10,517 bases of DNA, taken from contig CAZMVU010000176.1 in the NCBI GenBank assembly GCA_964569295.1, forward strand, positions 1 through 10,517. Reading direction: 5' to 3'. Each line of letters opens with the position of its first letter. Position 1 is the first letter of the stretch. Under the pieces are notes generated by a model, which worked only from the letters and a program-made list of their open reading frames with translations, made no database searches and had not been told where the DNA came from. Below are positions 1-5,801 of the stretch, one piece after another. The translations under genes were made by a program, and so were the position numbers. This DNA is from CAZMVU01 sp964569295. GTDB taxonomy: Bacteria; Hydrogenedentota; Hydrogenedentia; Hydrogenedentales; JAGMZX01.

Positions 1-302
1 GCATGCAGCACGGTCAAGACGACCTCGAGGGCCGTCTTGTTGCGGAACTTCGGGTGCTTTTCCACCGGAATGCCGCGTCCGTTGTCCGTCACGGAAACCG
101 AATTGTCAATGTGAATGGTCACCTGGACGTGGTTGCAGAAGCCCGCGAGCGCCTCGTCGATGGCGTTGTCCACCACCTCGTAAACCAAGTGATGAAGCCC
201 GCGAGTCGACGTATCGCCGATATACATGGCGGGCCGCTTGCGCACGGCCTCGAGCCCCTCGAGTACGGTAATGTTCTTTGCGCTGTAACCTTGTTCTGCC
301 AT
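1..302 (-). CDS. gyrB: DNA gyrase subunit B, N-terminal fragment (cut by window edge)
   Basis: Encodes the start of the ATPase subunit of DNA gyrase, the type II topoisomerase that introduces negative supercoils. Reading back from the ATG at 302 gives MAEQGYSAKNITVLEGLEAV, followed by the gyrase hallmarks RKRPAMYIGDT (residues about 21-31), the GHKL ATP-binding N-box EVVDNAIDEA (about 41-50, with the catalytic Glu and Mg-binding Asn) and DNGRGIPV (about 73-80). The frame is open to the left edge, giving 100 codons of a protein that normally has 630 to 850, so only the first part of the ATPase domain is present. The start is supported by an AAGG Shine-Dalgarno (311-314) eight bases upstream and by a promoter at 359-387. 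ParE shares these motifs, but the position after recF and dciA favours gyrB. Confidence 0.95.
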   Translation of the reverse strand, partial: MAEQGYSAKNITVLEGLEAVRKRPAMYIGDTSTRGLHHLVYEVVDNAIDEALAGFCNHVQVTIHIDNSVSVTDNGRGIPVEKHPKFRNKTALEVVLTVLH

Positions 303-330
303 TGAAGTTACCTTGGTGTTTGAACCGTTT

Positions 331-343
331 GGGGAGCCTCCCC
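331..343 (-). other. small hairpin in the gyrB leader
   Basis: The predicted gyrB 5' leader carries the inverted repeat GGGGA-GGC-TCCCC (5-bp stem, 3-base loop) about 10 bases after the expected transcription start and about 17 bases before the Shine-Dalgarno. It is all G-C apart from one pair, so it should fold. It has no U-tract and does not cover the ribosome-binding site, so it may protect the 5' end or be neutral. No function can be assigned from sequence. Confidence 0.4.
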
Positions 344-358
344 CGGGAAGGTGCTTGC

Positions 359-387
359 ATTATAGCAAAACGGGCGGTGCCAGACAA
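359..387 (-). promoter_or_regulatory. sigma70-type promoter of gyrB
   Basis: On the minus strand a perfect -10 box TATAAT (364-359) lies 17 bases from a -35 box TTGTCT (387-382; 4 of 6 consensus bases). Transcription should start near 352, giving a leader of about 50 bases. gyrB can therefore be transcribed apart from the recF-dciA operon and from the PAS gene upstream of it. Confidence 0.75.
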
Positions 388-512
388 GGGAAAACGCAAG
401 ATTTTGTGATTTATAACCCATTGCCACACTTGATGTTGTGCAAGAATGCAAAATTTCTTACACAGGAGCGCGCTGTCGCCGGGGATTATCAGCGGTTTTC
501 AATGGCGCACGA

Positions 513-534
513 GCCCCCTAAACAACCAAGGGGC
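513..534 (-). terminator. weak hairpin downstream of the PAS gene
   Basis: About 50 bases after the PAS gene stop, the minus strand reads GCCCCT, nine bases, then AGGGGGC. This gives a 5-6 bp G-C-rich stem with one bulged G. No U-run follows, so an intrinsic terminator is only weakly supported. The rest of the 283-base gap between the PAS gene and gyrB shows no open frame of interest and no clear DnaA-box cluster. Confidence 0.25.
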
Positions 535-585
535 ACGGTGTTACGGAGACGGGAGCATGGATCCAGTATTCAGTAATTGCGCGCG

Positions 586-2256
586 CTATTTATCCTCATT
601 ATCGAGTTCCTTCATCAGGTCCGGGTAGAGCCGGTGTGCGCATTCCGGACACAACCCGTGGCTGAACTCGACCCCCGCATGGTCACGGATGTAGCTTTCC
701 ACCTGCTCCCAATAGCCGTTGTCGTTGCGGATGCGCTTGCAGCCCGAACAGATGGGCAGCAGGCCCGAGAGGCGCTTGACCTGTTTCAGGGCCGTTTCTA
801 ATTCGCCGATGAGCTGCTCGCGCTGCTGGGCCTGGTGGTGCAGTTCGGTGCGGTCGAGGGTGTACATGATCACGAGGTCGGGCGGACAGAACCCGAACAC
901 CACCGCCATGTACATCACTTCGCCCGAATAGGGGGCGGTGTATTCCATATCGCGCGCTGTGCTCGTGCGCTGCTCGACACAACGCCGGAGATCCTCGACG
1001 ATATCGGGGCGATCCGCGTACAGGGTGGCGGCCGTGCCCCCGAGGTTGTCGAGGCAGGCGCCGTTGGTAGCGGCCACCGCGGCATCGTTACACGCCACCA
1101 GCATCATGTAGTCGTGCCGCCGTTGCCAGGTGAACTGCGGCATCGGGCTGTTCTCGTATACCGCGCGGAAACGCGCTTCGCTCGTCTTGAGGGCGATTCG
1201 GACCGCGCGCTCCCGCGTCACGTCGCGCACACTGGCCCGGTGGCCCAGGAAGCCGCCCCCGTCGTCGTAGATTGCCTGCCACGAAACACTGCCCCACACG
1301 GTATGCCCCCTCTTATGGCGCAGCAGTAGATGCACATTGCTGCCCGACGACGGCTTGGCGAAAACCCGCTGAAGGCGTGTCCGCACGGCGCGCTGGTAGC
1401 TGCCAGCCACCAGTGGTATCGGGTAGTCGGTCATGGCCAGACACTCGGCGGGCGTGTAGCCGAGCATGCGCTCGACCCCGGGATTGACCCAGAGCAGGTT
1501 GCCCGCCGGGTCCACCCAGCTTTCCCAACCCACGGTATAGTCCGCGATGGCCCGGAACCGCGCCTCCTGCTCGCGCAGAGTTTCTTCCCAGGCGACGCGC
1601 TCCGTAATGTCCAGGTAGATACCCAATACCCCTGTCAGCTCCCCCCCGGCATCGAAAAACGGCGCCTTCAATACGAGCACATGATAGGGTGCGCCGTCAC
1701 GTTCGCCGGACTCCTCAAACCATAGCGGCCGAAGCGCGTCGAGTACACGCGCATCCCCGCGCATATACTCGCGCGCCAGTTCCGGCGCAAACAACTCCTC
1801 GTCGTGCTTGCCCACCACCGCCGCTGGTGTCCGCCCCACCTCTTTGGCAAACTGGAGATTGCACGCGCGGTAACGCGAGTCCATGTCTTTCAAGAAGACC
1901 GCGTGGGGCAGGCGATCCATGAGCTCTTTGTAGAGTGCCTGCTGGACCTGCTGCGCCTCATAGTGACGTTGCATCTGCACGAACATGGGCCGCAGCAACG
2001 AGACCCCGCTCAGCATGAGCGCCGATATGCCCAAGGCGACCACCTCGGTTTGCAGGTGCACAGCGTCTTCGGCGCTCCCGAGAAAGAAATACGACAACGT
2101 GATACCGCGGCGCACCGCCATGAGCAGCAACGCCACGGAAATACCCACCCAGGCAGGCACATGCCCCGTCAGCCCGATAAGACGCAGGGCCTGCACCGCG
2201 GCGATCACCTGAATCAGGATGGATACGCACAAGATGACAACTACGACCATATCCAT
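586..2256 (-). CDS. membrane-anchored triple-PAS protein with C-terminal CxxC/CxxC module
   Basis: A 556-residue putative sensor. Three hydrophobic segments at about residues 3-27, 34-53 and 68-92 place the N-terminus in the inner membrane. A short helical linker follows, then three PAS/PAC-like repeats (about 108-218, 229-348, 359-468) with the usual PAC endings (GIYLDITERV, RASVRDVTRE). A helix (about 469-498) leads to LLPICSGCKRIR and SHGLCPECAHRLYP, whose cysteines C503, C506, C536 and C539 form CxxC-X29-CxxC. This tail occurs at the C-terminus of many bacterial PAS and receiver proteins; metal binding is plausible but inferred. No histidine kinase, GGDEF, EAL or HD domain is present, so the output is unknown. 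I chose ATG 2256 because AGGGGG (2267-2262) lies five bases upstream; an in-frame GTG at 2262 overlaps that Shine-Dalgarno. The gene has its own promoter and separates dciA from gyrB. Confidence 0.85.
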   Translation of the reverse strand: MDMVVVVILCVSILIQVIAAVQALRLIGLTGHVPAWVGISVALLLMAVRRGITLSYFFLGSAEDAVHLQTEVVALGISALMLSGVSLLRPMFVQMQRHYEAQQVQQALYKELMDRLPHAVFLKDMDSRYRACNLQFAKEVGRTPAAVVGKHDEELFAPELAREYMRGDARVLDALRPLWFEESGERDGAPYHVLVLKAPFFDAGGELTGVLGIYLDITERVAWEETLREQEARFRAIADYTVGWESWVDPAGNLLWVNPGVERMLGYTPAECLAMTDYPIPLVAGSYQRAVRTRLQRVFAKPSSGSNVHLLLRHKRGHTVWGSVSWQAIYDDGGGFLGHRASVRDVTRERAVRIALKTSEARFRAVYENSPMPQFTWQRRHDYMMLVACNDAAVAATNGACLDNLGGTAATLYADRPDIVEDLRRCVEQRTSTARDMEYTAPYSGEVMYMAVVFGFCPPDLVIMYTLDRTELHHQAQQREQLIGELETALKQVKRLSGLLPICSGCKRIRNDNGYWEQVESYIRDHAGVEFSHGLCPECAHRLYPDLMKELDNEDK

Positions 2257-2291
2257 GGCCACCCCCTAAAATCATTATCTCCCCCAAAATT

Positions 2292-2321
2292 ATTGTACCC
2301 TATCCATTTATTTTCCGCCAA
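2292..2321 (-). promoter_or_regulatory. promoter of the triple-PAS gene
   Basis: The minus strand carries TTGGCG (2321-2316; 4 of 6 consensus bases) and, 18 bases on, TACAAT (2297-2292; 5 of 6). Both sit in a distinctly AT-rich island (about 2263-2360) within GC-rich DNA. The expected start near 2285 leaves a leader of about 29 bases before ATG 2256. This suggests the PAS gene is transcribed independently of the recF-dciA operon. Confidence 0.6.
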
Positions 2322-2411
2322 TAGTATTTACAAAGCCATATATACCTGAAAAGCGGGACAAAAGGACAGGCGCTTTCGAATGACAAGCATTTTGCGCCCG
2401 TTGGCCGGCAT

Positions 2412-2493
2412 GGGCAGGACGCGGCTCTGCCCGGTTCCCGGCAACGCCCGGTTGCCCGCCATGCGTCTTGGCCCCCTGTTCCCGCCTGGCGGG
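2412..2493 (-). terminator. three consecutive GC-rich hairpins after dciA
   Basis: The spacer following dciA holds three perfect inverted repeats: CCCGC-CAG-GCGGG (2493-2481), GGCAAC with a 5-base loop and GTTGCC (2456-2440), and GGGCAG with a 9-base loop and CTGCCC (2432-2412). The heptamer CCCGGTT also occurs twice in direct orientation on the plus strand (2430-2436, 2447-2453). None of the hairpins is followed by a good U-run. Together they could end or attenuate transcription of the recF-dciA operon, or be a degraded intergenic repeat. No open frame continues from dciA here. Confidence 0.4.
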
Positions 2494-2503
2494 CGGCGCC
2501 GCG

Positions 2504-2839
2504 CTACAGCGGATCCTCCTCCTCGGGGTCAAGGGTGAGGAACAGATCCTTGATAAGGGTTTTGCCGGCCCGTGCGTTGATATGGCGGATAATCGCCCAT
2601 TTCTTGTAGCTGCACTTGTGCAGCCACACCGGGCTGTCCGCGTGTACACGCAGCATGCCCCCGCGCACACTGTAGGGCCGGGCATGCGGTGCAATATGCG
2701 GGCCCACGGCTTCACCCCACCATTCCCAGATGCGGGACAATTCGAGCTGCTTGCCGAGGTTGGTAGTGCGCCGCAGGTGGGCGATGATCTCGCCGACAGG
2801 CACCAGTTCGCTAGGCGGGCGTGATTTTCCCTTGCTCAA
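2504..2839 (-). CDS. dciA: DUF721 / DciA-like replicative helicase loader
   Basis: A 111-residue DUF721 family protein. DciA proteins recruit or load the DnaB replicative helicase in most bacteria that lack DnaC. The typical DUF721 core is visible: an N-terminal helix (VGEIIAHLRRTTNLGKQLEL), then IWEWWGEAVGPHIAPHARP (about 37-55), then GMLRVHADSPVWLHK (about 60-74) and a final helix through about 92, with an acidic tail EEEDPL. The first in-frame start is TTG 2839, inside recF, giving a 29-base overlap. A GTG at 2803 just past the recF stop is possible but lacks a Shine-Dalgarno and would remove 12 residues before the core. Position right after recF and toward gyrB is common for this family. 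Family assignment is firm; the exact start is uncertain. Confidence 0.85.
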   Translation of the reverse strand: MSKGKSRPPSELVPVGEIIAHLRRTTNLGKQLELSRIWEWWGEAVGPHIAPHARPYSVRGGMLRVHADSPVWLHKCSYKKWAIIRHINARAGKTLIKDLFLTLDPEEEDPL

Positions 2840-3884
2840 TGCGGAATTCCGTCCCTTCCGCCCCGAACCGGCCAGGGCGGTGCTCCAATTCGGTGGTGGT
2901 CACAATGGTCTGCACCTCGGGCCCGGCGGCCTCGAACAGGCGCTGTGCCCGGGCGGCATCCAACTCGGCGAGCACCTCGTCGAGCATGAGTACAGGATAC
3001 TCGCCGGTATGACGCTGTACAAGGGTGACTTCCGCCAGTTTGATGGCGAGTGCGGCGGTTTTCTGCTGCCCCTGGGAGGCGAACTGACGGGCCGGTTTGC
3101 CGCCCACGAGCACGCGCACTTCGTCGCGGTGGGGGCCGCGCGAGGTGAGCCCTCGCCGGGCGTCGGTGTCGAGAGCGCGGTCAAGGGCATACTGCAGCGC
3201 TTCCGCGCCGTCCGCATCGGGCGCGTAGGCGAGCGCCAGGGACTCGGCCCCGGAAATGCGTGCATAGGCCTCCCCGGCAAGGGCCGAGAGCTCGGCGATG
3301 AACGCGCGGCGCTCGCGCATGAGGAGGCCGCCTTGCTCGACCAGTTGCGCGTCCCACACCTCGAACAGCGCCGGTTCGCGCTTGGGAACACGCAAAAGCT
3401 CATTGCGCTGGCGCAACGCCTGGCGGTACTGCTGGAGAGCGGCGAGATAGCCGGCGCTTATCTGCGAGAGTTCCATGTCCAGAAAGCGCCGCCGCACCCC
3501 CGCCCCGCCGCGCACGAGTTCCACGTCTTCCGGGCAGAAGAAGACCACATTCAGCTTGCCCAGAATATCGGAGAGCCGTGTCTGGGCGACGCCGTTCACC
3601 TTGAAGCGCTTGGCCCCCTGCCACCAGTGGGCCTCGAGCGCGACCTCGCGGTCGTGGCGCGCCGCATCGAGATACACGTGGAACTGGCCGGCGCCATGTT
3701 GCGCGAGATCGGCATCGGTGTTCGTACGATGGCTCTTGGTCGTGGCAGCCACAAGAATCGCTTCGAGCACCGAGGTTTTGCCCTGCGCGTTTCCGCCGCG
3801 GATAATATTGATGCCGGCGCCGGGCGCAAAGTCGGCCGCATCCAGGCAACGGAACTGGCGGCATTGCACACGGCACAGGTGCAT
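2811..3884 (-). CDS. recF: DNA replication and repair protein RecF
   Basis: A 357-residue SMC-like ATPase that acts with RecO and RecR to load RecA at gapped DNA. Visible motifs are Walker A GGNAQGKT (residues 30-37), FFCPEDVELV (115-124), GPHRDEV (250-256), the ABC-type signature SQGQ (270-273), Walker B VLMLDE (298-303) and the D-loop ELD (307-309). Length matches the family. The open frame extends 42 codons upstream, but that part overlaps the HDOD gene in another frame. ATG 3884 yields the family-like N-terminus MHLCRVQCRQFRCL and has AAGGG (3894-3890) five bases upstream. It begins 16 bases after the HDOD stop and overlaps dciA at its 3' end, so it is an internal operon gene. No dnaN lies immediately upstream, unlike the usual dnaN-recF order. 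Confidence 0.97.
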   Translation of the reverse strand: MHLCRVQCRQFRCLDAADFAPGAGINIIRGGNAQGKTSVLEAILVAATTKSHRTNTDADLAQHGAGQFHVYLDAARHDREVALEAHWWQGAKRFKVNGVAQTRLSDILGKLNVVFFCPEDVELVRGGAGVRRRFLDMELSQISAGYLAALQQYRQALRQRNELLRVPKREPALFEVWDAQLVEQGGLLMRERRAFIAELSALAGEAYARISGAESLALAYAPDADGAEALQYALDRALDTDARRGLTSRGPHRDEVRVLVGGKPARQFASQGQQKTAALAIKLAEVTLVQRHTGEYPVLMLDEVLAELDAARAQRLFEAAGPEVQTIVTTTELEHRPGRFGAEGTEFRIEQGKITPA

Positions 3885-3900
3885 CTCGACCCTTTCCGCT

Positions 3901-4758
3901 TTACGAGGCGAGCCCAGCCAACTCGTCGACCGTGTGGTAGCTTTTGAAGAAGTGATCGGCCACAGCAGGCAGGTTCGCCGCGTCCATACCCACCAGCGTC
4001 CACACGTCATCGCTCAGGTCGAAGCAGGGGGGGGTATAGGCGGGCACGCCCGCGGCGGCGCTCAGGAAATCCGCCACGGCAACGCTGGCCGCGAGGGTTC
4101 GGCTGTCCGCGTCGTGGCAACGGGTGAGATCGTGGTGGCCGGCGACCGCGCTGACGAGTGTCGGCGCCAGGCGCCACTTCTCGGCGAGGCGTGCGCCCAC
4201 TTCCGCATGGTCCACGCCGATGATCGCGCGTTCAGCCTTGTACCAGGGTATTTGCTGCTTCTTGACCAGCACAGGCACCTTGGCCCATTCCTCGGGCAGA
4301 TACTCCTCGAGAATGACCTTGCCCACATCGTGCACGAGACCGAACACGAAGCCCTCGTCACCTGTGGCTAAACGAGAAACGGCGGCCGTGCCGCCCTCGG
4401 CAAAGGTGCGCATGGCCATGGCGCAGGTGATCGAATGGCGCAGGAACTGCATGGTCGTGGTTTGGAAAGCCTCGAACACGGTGGCCGTGAGTGCGAGGTT
4501 CTTGATGACCTTGATCCCCAGCATGACCACCGCATGCTCGATGGTTGTCACCTGCTGGCCGAGGCCGTAGTAGGCGGAATTCACCAGCCGCAGGGTCTTG
4601 ATGGCCAGCGCCGGGTCGCCCGATATCGCCGTAGCCACATCCGAGAGCCGACAGTCTGGATCATCGACCATCGAAGTCACCCGGGCAACCGTGTCCGGCA
4701 GGCTGGGCAGCGTGACCACATCGTCAAGCAGCGAGTCGATGTCGTGTTTTCCGCTCAC
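3901..4758 (-). CDS. HDOD domain signalling protein
   Basis: A 285-residue cytoplasmic protein consisting almost wholly of an HDOD domain, a family related to HD phosphohydrolases that occurs in bacterial signalling proteins. Diagnostic stretches are LPSLPDTVARV (17-27), the HDOD helix ISGDPALAIKTLRLVNSAYY (45-64), VVMLGIKVIKNLAL (77-90), GLVHDVGKVILEEYLP (140-155, keeping an HD pair at 143-144), HAEVGARLAEKWRLAP (184-199) and AGHHD (206-210). Several histidines typical of HD enzymes remain, but most HDOD proteins have no demonstrated catalysis and act as regulatory scaffolds. Translation probably starts at GTG 4758, which overlaps the preceding gene's stop as GTGA, implying translational coupling; the Shine-Dalgarno is poor. 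No other domain is fused. Its partner is unknown, and cotranscription with recF is the notable context. Confidence 0.9.
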   Translation of the reverse strand: MSGKHDIDSLLDDVVTLPSLPDTVARVTSMVDDPDCRLSDVATAISGDPALAIKTLRLVNSAYYGLGQQVTTIEHAVVMLGIKVIKNLALTATVFEAFQTTTMQFLRHSITCAMAMRTFAEGGTAAVSRLATGDEGFVFGLVHDVGKVILEEYLPEEWAKVPVLVKKQQIPWYKAERAIIGVDHAEVGARLAEKWRLAPTLVSAVAGHHDLTRCHDADSRTLAASVAVADFLSAAAGVPAYTPPCFDLSDDVWTLVGMDAANLPAVADHFFKSYHTVDELAGLAS

Positions 4759-5000
4759 GGTGCATCGAGCCCGGTGGGGGCCGGCAATCCCGCCGTACCG
4801 AAGGATCGCTCCTGCATGCAGAGCAGTTCAAGCATTTGCTGGGGGTACATACGATCCAGGCCGTCCTTGAGCATGACGGTCATCGGGGCCTCGCCGCTTT
4901 CGCCGGGCAGCACCAAAGCGGCACCTTTGGGGTTGGTGCGGGCGCCGACGAGAACCACGTTACCCTTCCGGCCGTCGGTGAGGGTAAGGGTTCCCACCAC
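4755..5000 (-). CDS. conserved-position small protein of unknown function (81 aa)
   Basis: I do not recognise this protein. From GTG 5000 it has 81 residues. The first half looks beta-rich (GTLTLTDGRKGNVVLVGA, then GAALVLPGES) and the second half helical (DGLDRMYPQQMLELLCMQER), ending in a Pro/Gly-rich tail. There is no signal peptide or membrane segment and one cysteine (in LLCMQE). GTG 5000 is preferred because GGGGG lies five bases upstream, and the frame above it overlaps the preceding gene out of frame with an arginine-rich translation typical of a shadow. A second GTG (4997) immediately follows and is also possible. It begins 31 bases after the TIGR04073-like gene and its stop overlaps the HDOD start as GTGA. 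That tight placement is the main evidence that it is real. Confidence 0.65.
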   Translation of the reverse strand: MVGTLTLTDGRKGNVVLVGARTNPKGAALVLPGESGEAPMTVMLKDGLDRMYPQQMLELLCMQERSFGTAGLPAPTGLDAP

Positions 5001-5031
5001 GGCCGCCCCCTGCTTGCGCCACGCAATGCGC

Positions 5032-5421
5032 CTAGAATATATAATCAGGCTCAAGAACCGCCTCGTAGTTGACGTCCTCGTCAGAGAACGGGAACGACAC
5101 CACCTCGAACACCCCCGTGCCGGTGCGTATGACAGCGCGTGCCGTGCCCAGCACCGGCGCAACACCCACCAGGTAGCCCAGGGGTTTACCTTTGTTCAGG
5201 CTGCGATCCCAAGTCACCGGAATTTCCGCCCAGCCCAGCAAAATGTTCGAAATACCCCGGCCCAGTTTGGTCAGGGCTTTCTCCATACCCGTCGGCTTCG
5301 GGAGATCCTGGTCCGGGTTGAAGTCCTGAGCCACGGCCAGCGGCCCCTGCACCAGAAATACGCCGATCAGCAATGCCACGGTAACCAACAGCCACGGCCT
5401 CTTATGCATACCGAGTCCCAC
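5032..5421 (-). CDS. exported protein, TIGR04073-like (exosortase-system-associated family)
   Basis: A 129-residue exported protein opening the recF operon. An N-terminal signal sequence is clear: positive HKR, hydrophobic core WLLVTVALLIGVFLV, then a likely signal peptidase I site after AVA in PLAVAQDF (about residue 32). The mature part reads KLGRGISNILLGWAEIP, later GTARAVIRTGTGVFEVVSFPF, and ends EPDYIF. This resembles TIGR04073, a family I recall as confined to bacteria with an exosortase/PEP-CTERM system; function unknown. No PEP-CTERM signal is seen here. Start choice: GTG 5421 has AAGGAGG (5436-5430) eight bases upstream, whereas ATG 5409 lacks a well-placed site, though it would give the same mature protein. 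A near-consensus promoter lies about 55 bases upstream. The family call is from memory of motif pattern, not a search. Confidence 0.75.
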   Translation of the reverse strand: MGLGMHKRPWLLVTVALLIGVFLVQGPLAVAQDFNPDQDLPKPTGMEKALTKLGRGISNILLGWAEIPVTWDRSLNKGKPLGYLVGVAPVLGTARAVIRTGTGVFEVVSFPFSDEDVNYEAVLEPDYIF

Positions 5422-5429
5422 TGGGGCAC

Positions 5430-5436
5430 CCTCCTT
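5430..5436 (-). promoter_or_regulatory. strong Shine-Dalgarno deciding a GTG start
   Basis: AAGGAGG on the minus strand, eight bases before GTG 5421 and 20 bases before ATG 5409. It is the best ribosome-binding site in the window and favours the GTG start for the first gene of the recF operon. Confidence 0.7.
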
Positions 5437-5474
5437 CACGGTTCCTCGTCCGGATAATCCAACTTGCGGTGGGC

Positions 5475-5503
5475 AGTTTAGCACAGGGGGCGAGACGTGT
5501 CAA
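5475..5503 (-). promoter_or_regulatory. near-consensus sigma70-type promoter of the TIGR04073-HDOD-recF-dciA operon
   Basis: A perfect -35 box TTGACA (5503-5498) and a -10 box TAAACT (5480-5475; 4 of 6 consensus bases) with an optimal 17-base spacer on the minus strand. Expected transcription start is near 5468, giving a leader of about 47 bases. No other convincing promoter is seen before recF, so recF and dciA probably depend on this site. Confidence 0.8.
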
Positions 5504-5655
5504 TAAATTATGGGCCCTCGTGAAAATCTGTGGATCCAATATGGAACGATTTGAAACAGGCCGGGTTCCCGATGCGGCGACTTGCGCGTTCTTGAGGCAT
5601 TCTGGCGGCATCATTTTCAACGCCGCCGTCTTGTGGTGTTCCGGCTCGCGGGTAC

Positions 5656-5680
5656 GCGCGCCCTCCCTGGCGGGGCGCGC
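5656..5680. repeat. perfect 8-bp inverted repeat in the intergenic region
   Basis: GCGCGCCC (5656-5663) and GGGCGCGC (5673-5680) form a perfect 8-bp all-G/C stem with a 9-base loop, in the 380-base non-coding stretch between the rhamnosidase stop and the next gene's start. No U-run follows on either strand. The surrounding 5505-5750 has no credible coding frame. It could be a transcription end, an extragenic repeat unit or a protein-binding palindrome; copy number elsewhere in the genome cannot be seen here. Confidence 0.5.
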
Positions 5681-5752
5681 CTTCCTGCGGACTCTGCGCC
5701 TTGGGTTGTGGGGGCCGCCCACGTCAGGCGCTTGGTGAAATAGAATGGGAGG

Positions 5753-5768
5753 GACGCCCCCCGGCGTC
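5753..5768 (-). terminator. candidate terminator after the rhamnosidase gene
   Basis: The minus strand reads GACGCC-GGGG-GGCGTC, a perfect 6-bp stem with a 4-base loop, 33 bases past the rhamnosidase stop. The following bases (CCTCCCATTCTATTTC) are pyrimidine-rich but not a clean U-run. A moderate intrinsic terminator is plausible and would separate this gene from the downstream operon. Confidence 0.45.
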
Positions 5769-5801
5769 TTGGGCGCTCCAACGTGGTGCGAACTTCACAC
5801 A

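Noticed and set aside
590..598. TTATCCTCA, one mismatch from a DnaA box, near gyrB
   Set aside because: It is single, lies in the 3' end of the PAS gene, and I see no cluster or AT-rich unwinding region with it, so it does not support an origin.
2730..3947. 405-codon open frame on the plus strand
   Set aside because: Antisense to recF, which has complete ATPase motifs. The plus-strand product has no recognisable motif or Shine-Dalgarno.
3885..4010. Upstream extension of recF
   Set aside because: These 42 codons overlap the HDOD gene end and precede the family-typical N-terminus; ATG 3884 has a proper Shine-Dalgarno.
5001..5165. Longer upstream form of the 81-residue protein
   Set aside because: The extension overlaps the TIGR04073-like gene in another frame, is arginine-rich and lacks a ribosome-binding site; GTG 5000 has one.
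558..5538. Palindrome TGGATCCA in two intergenic regions (558-565 and 5531-5538)
   Set aside because: An 8-base word seen twice with different flanks is compatible with chance; no shared operator layout relative to the promoters.
5625..5690. tRNA-like word pattern
   Set aside because: The segment has some tRNA 3'-half flavour, but no T-arm GTTCRA with paired arms or acceptor stem can be assembled.
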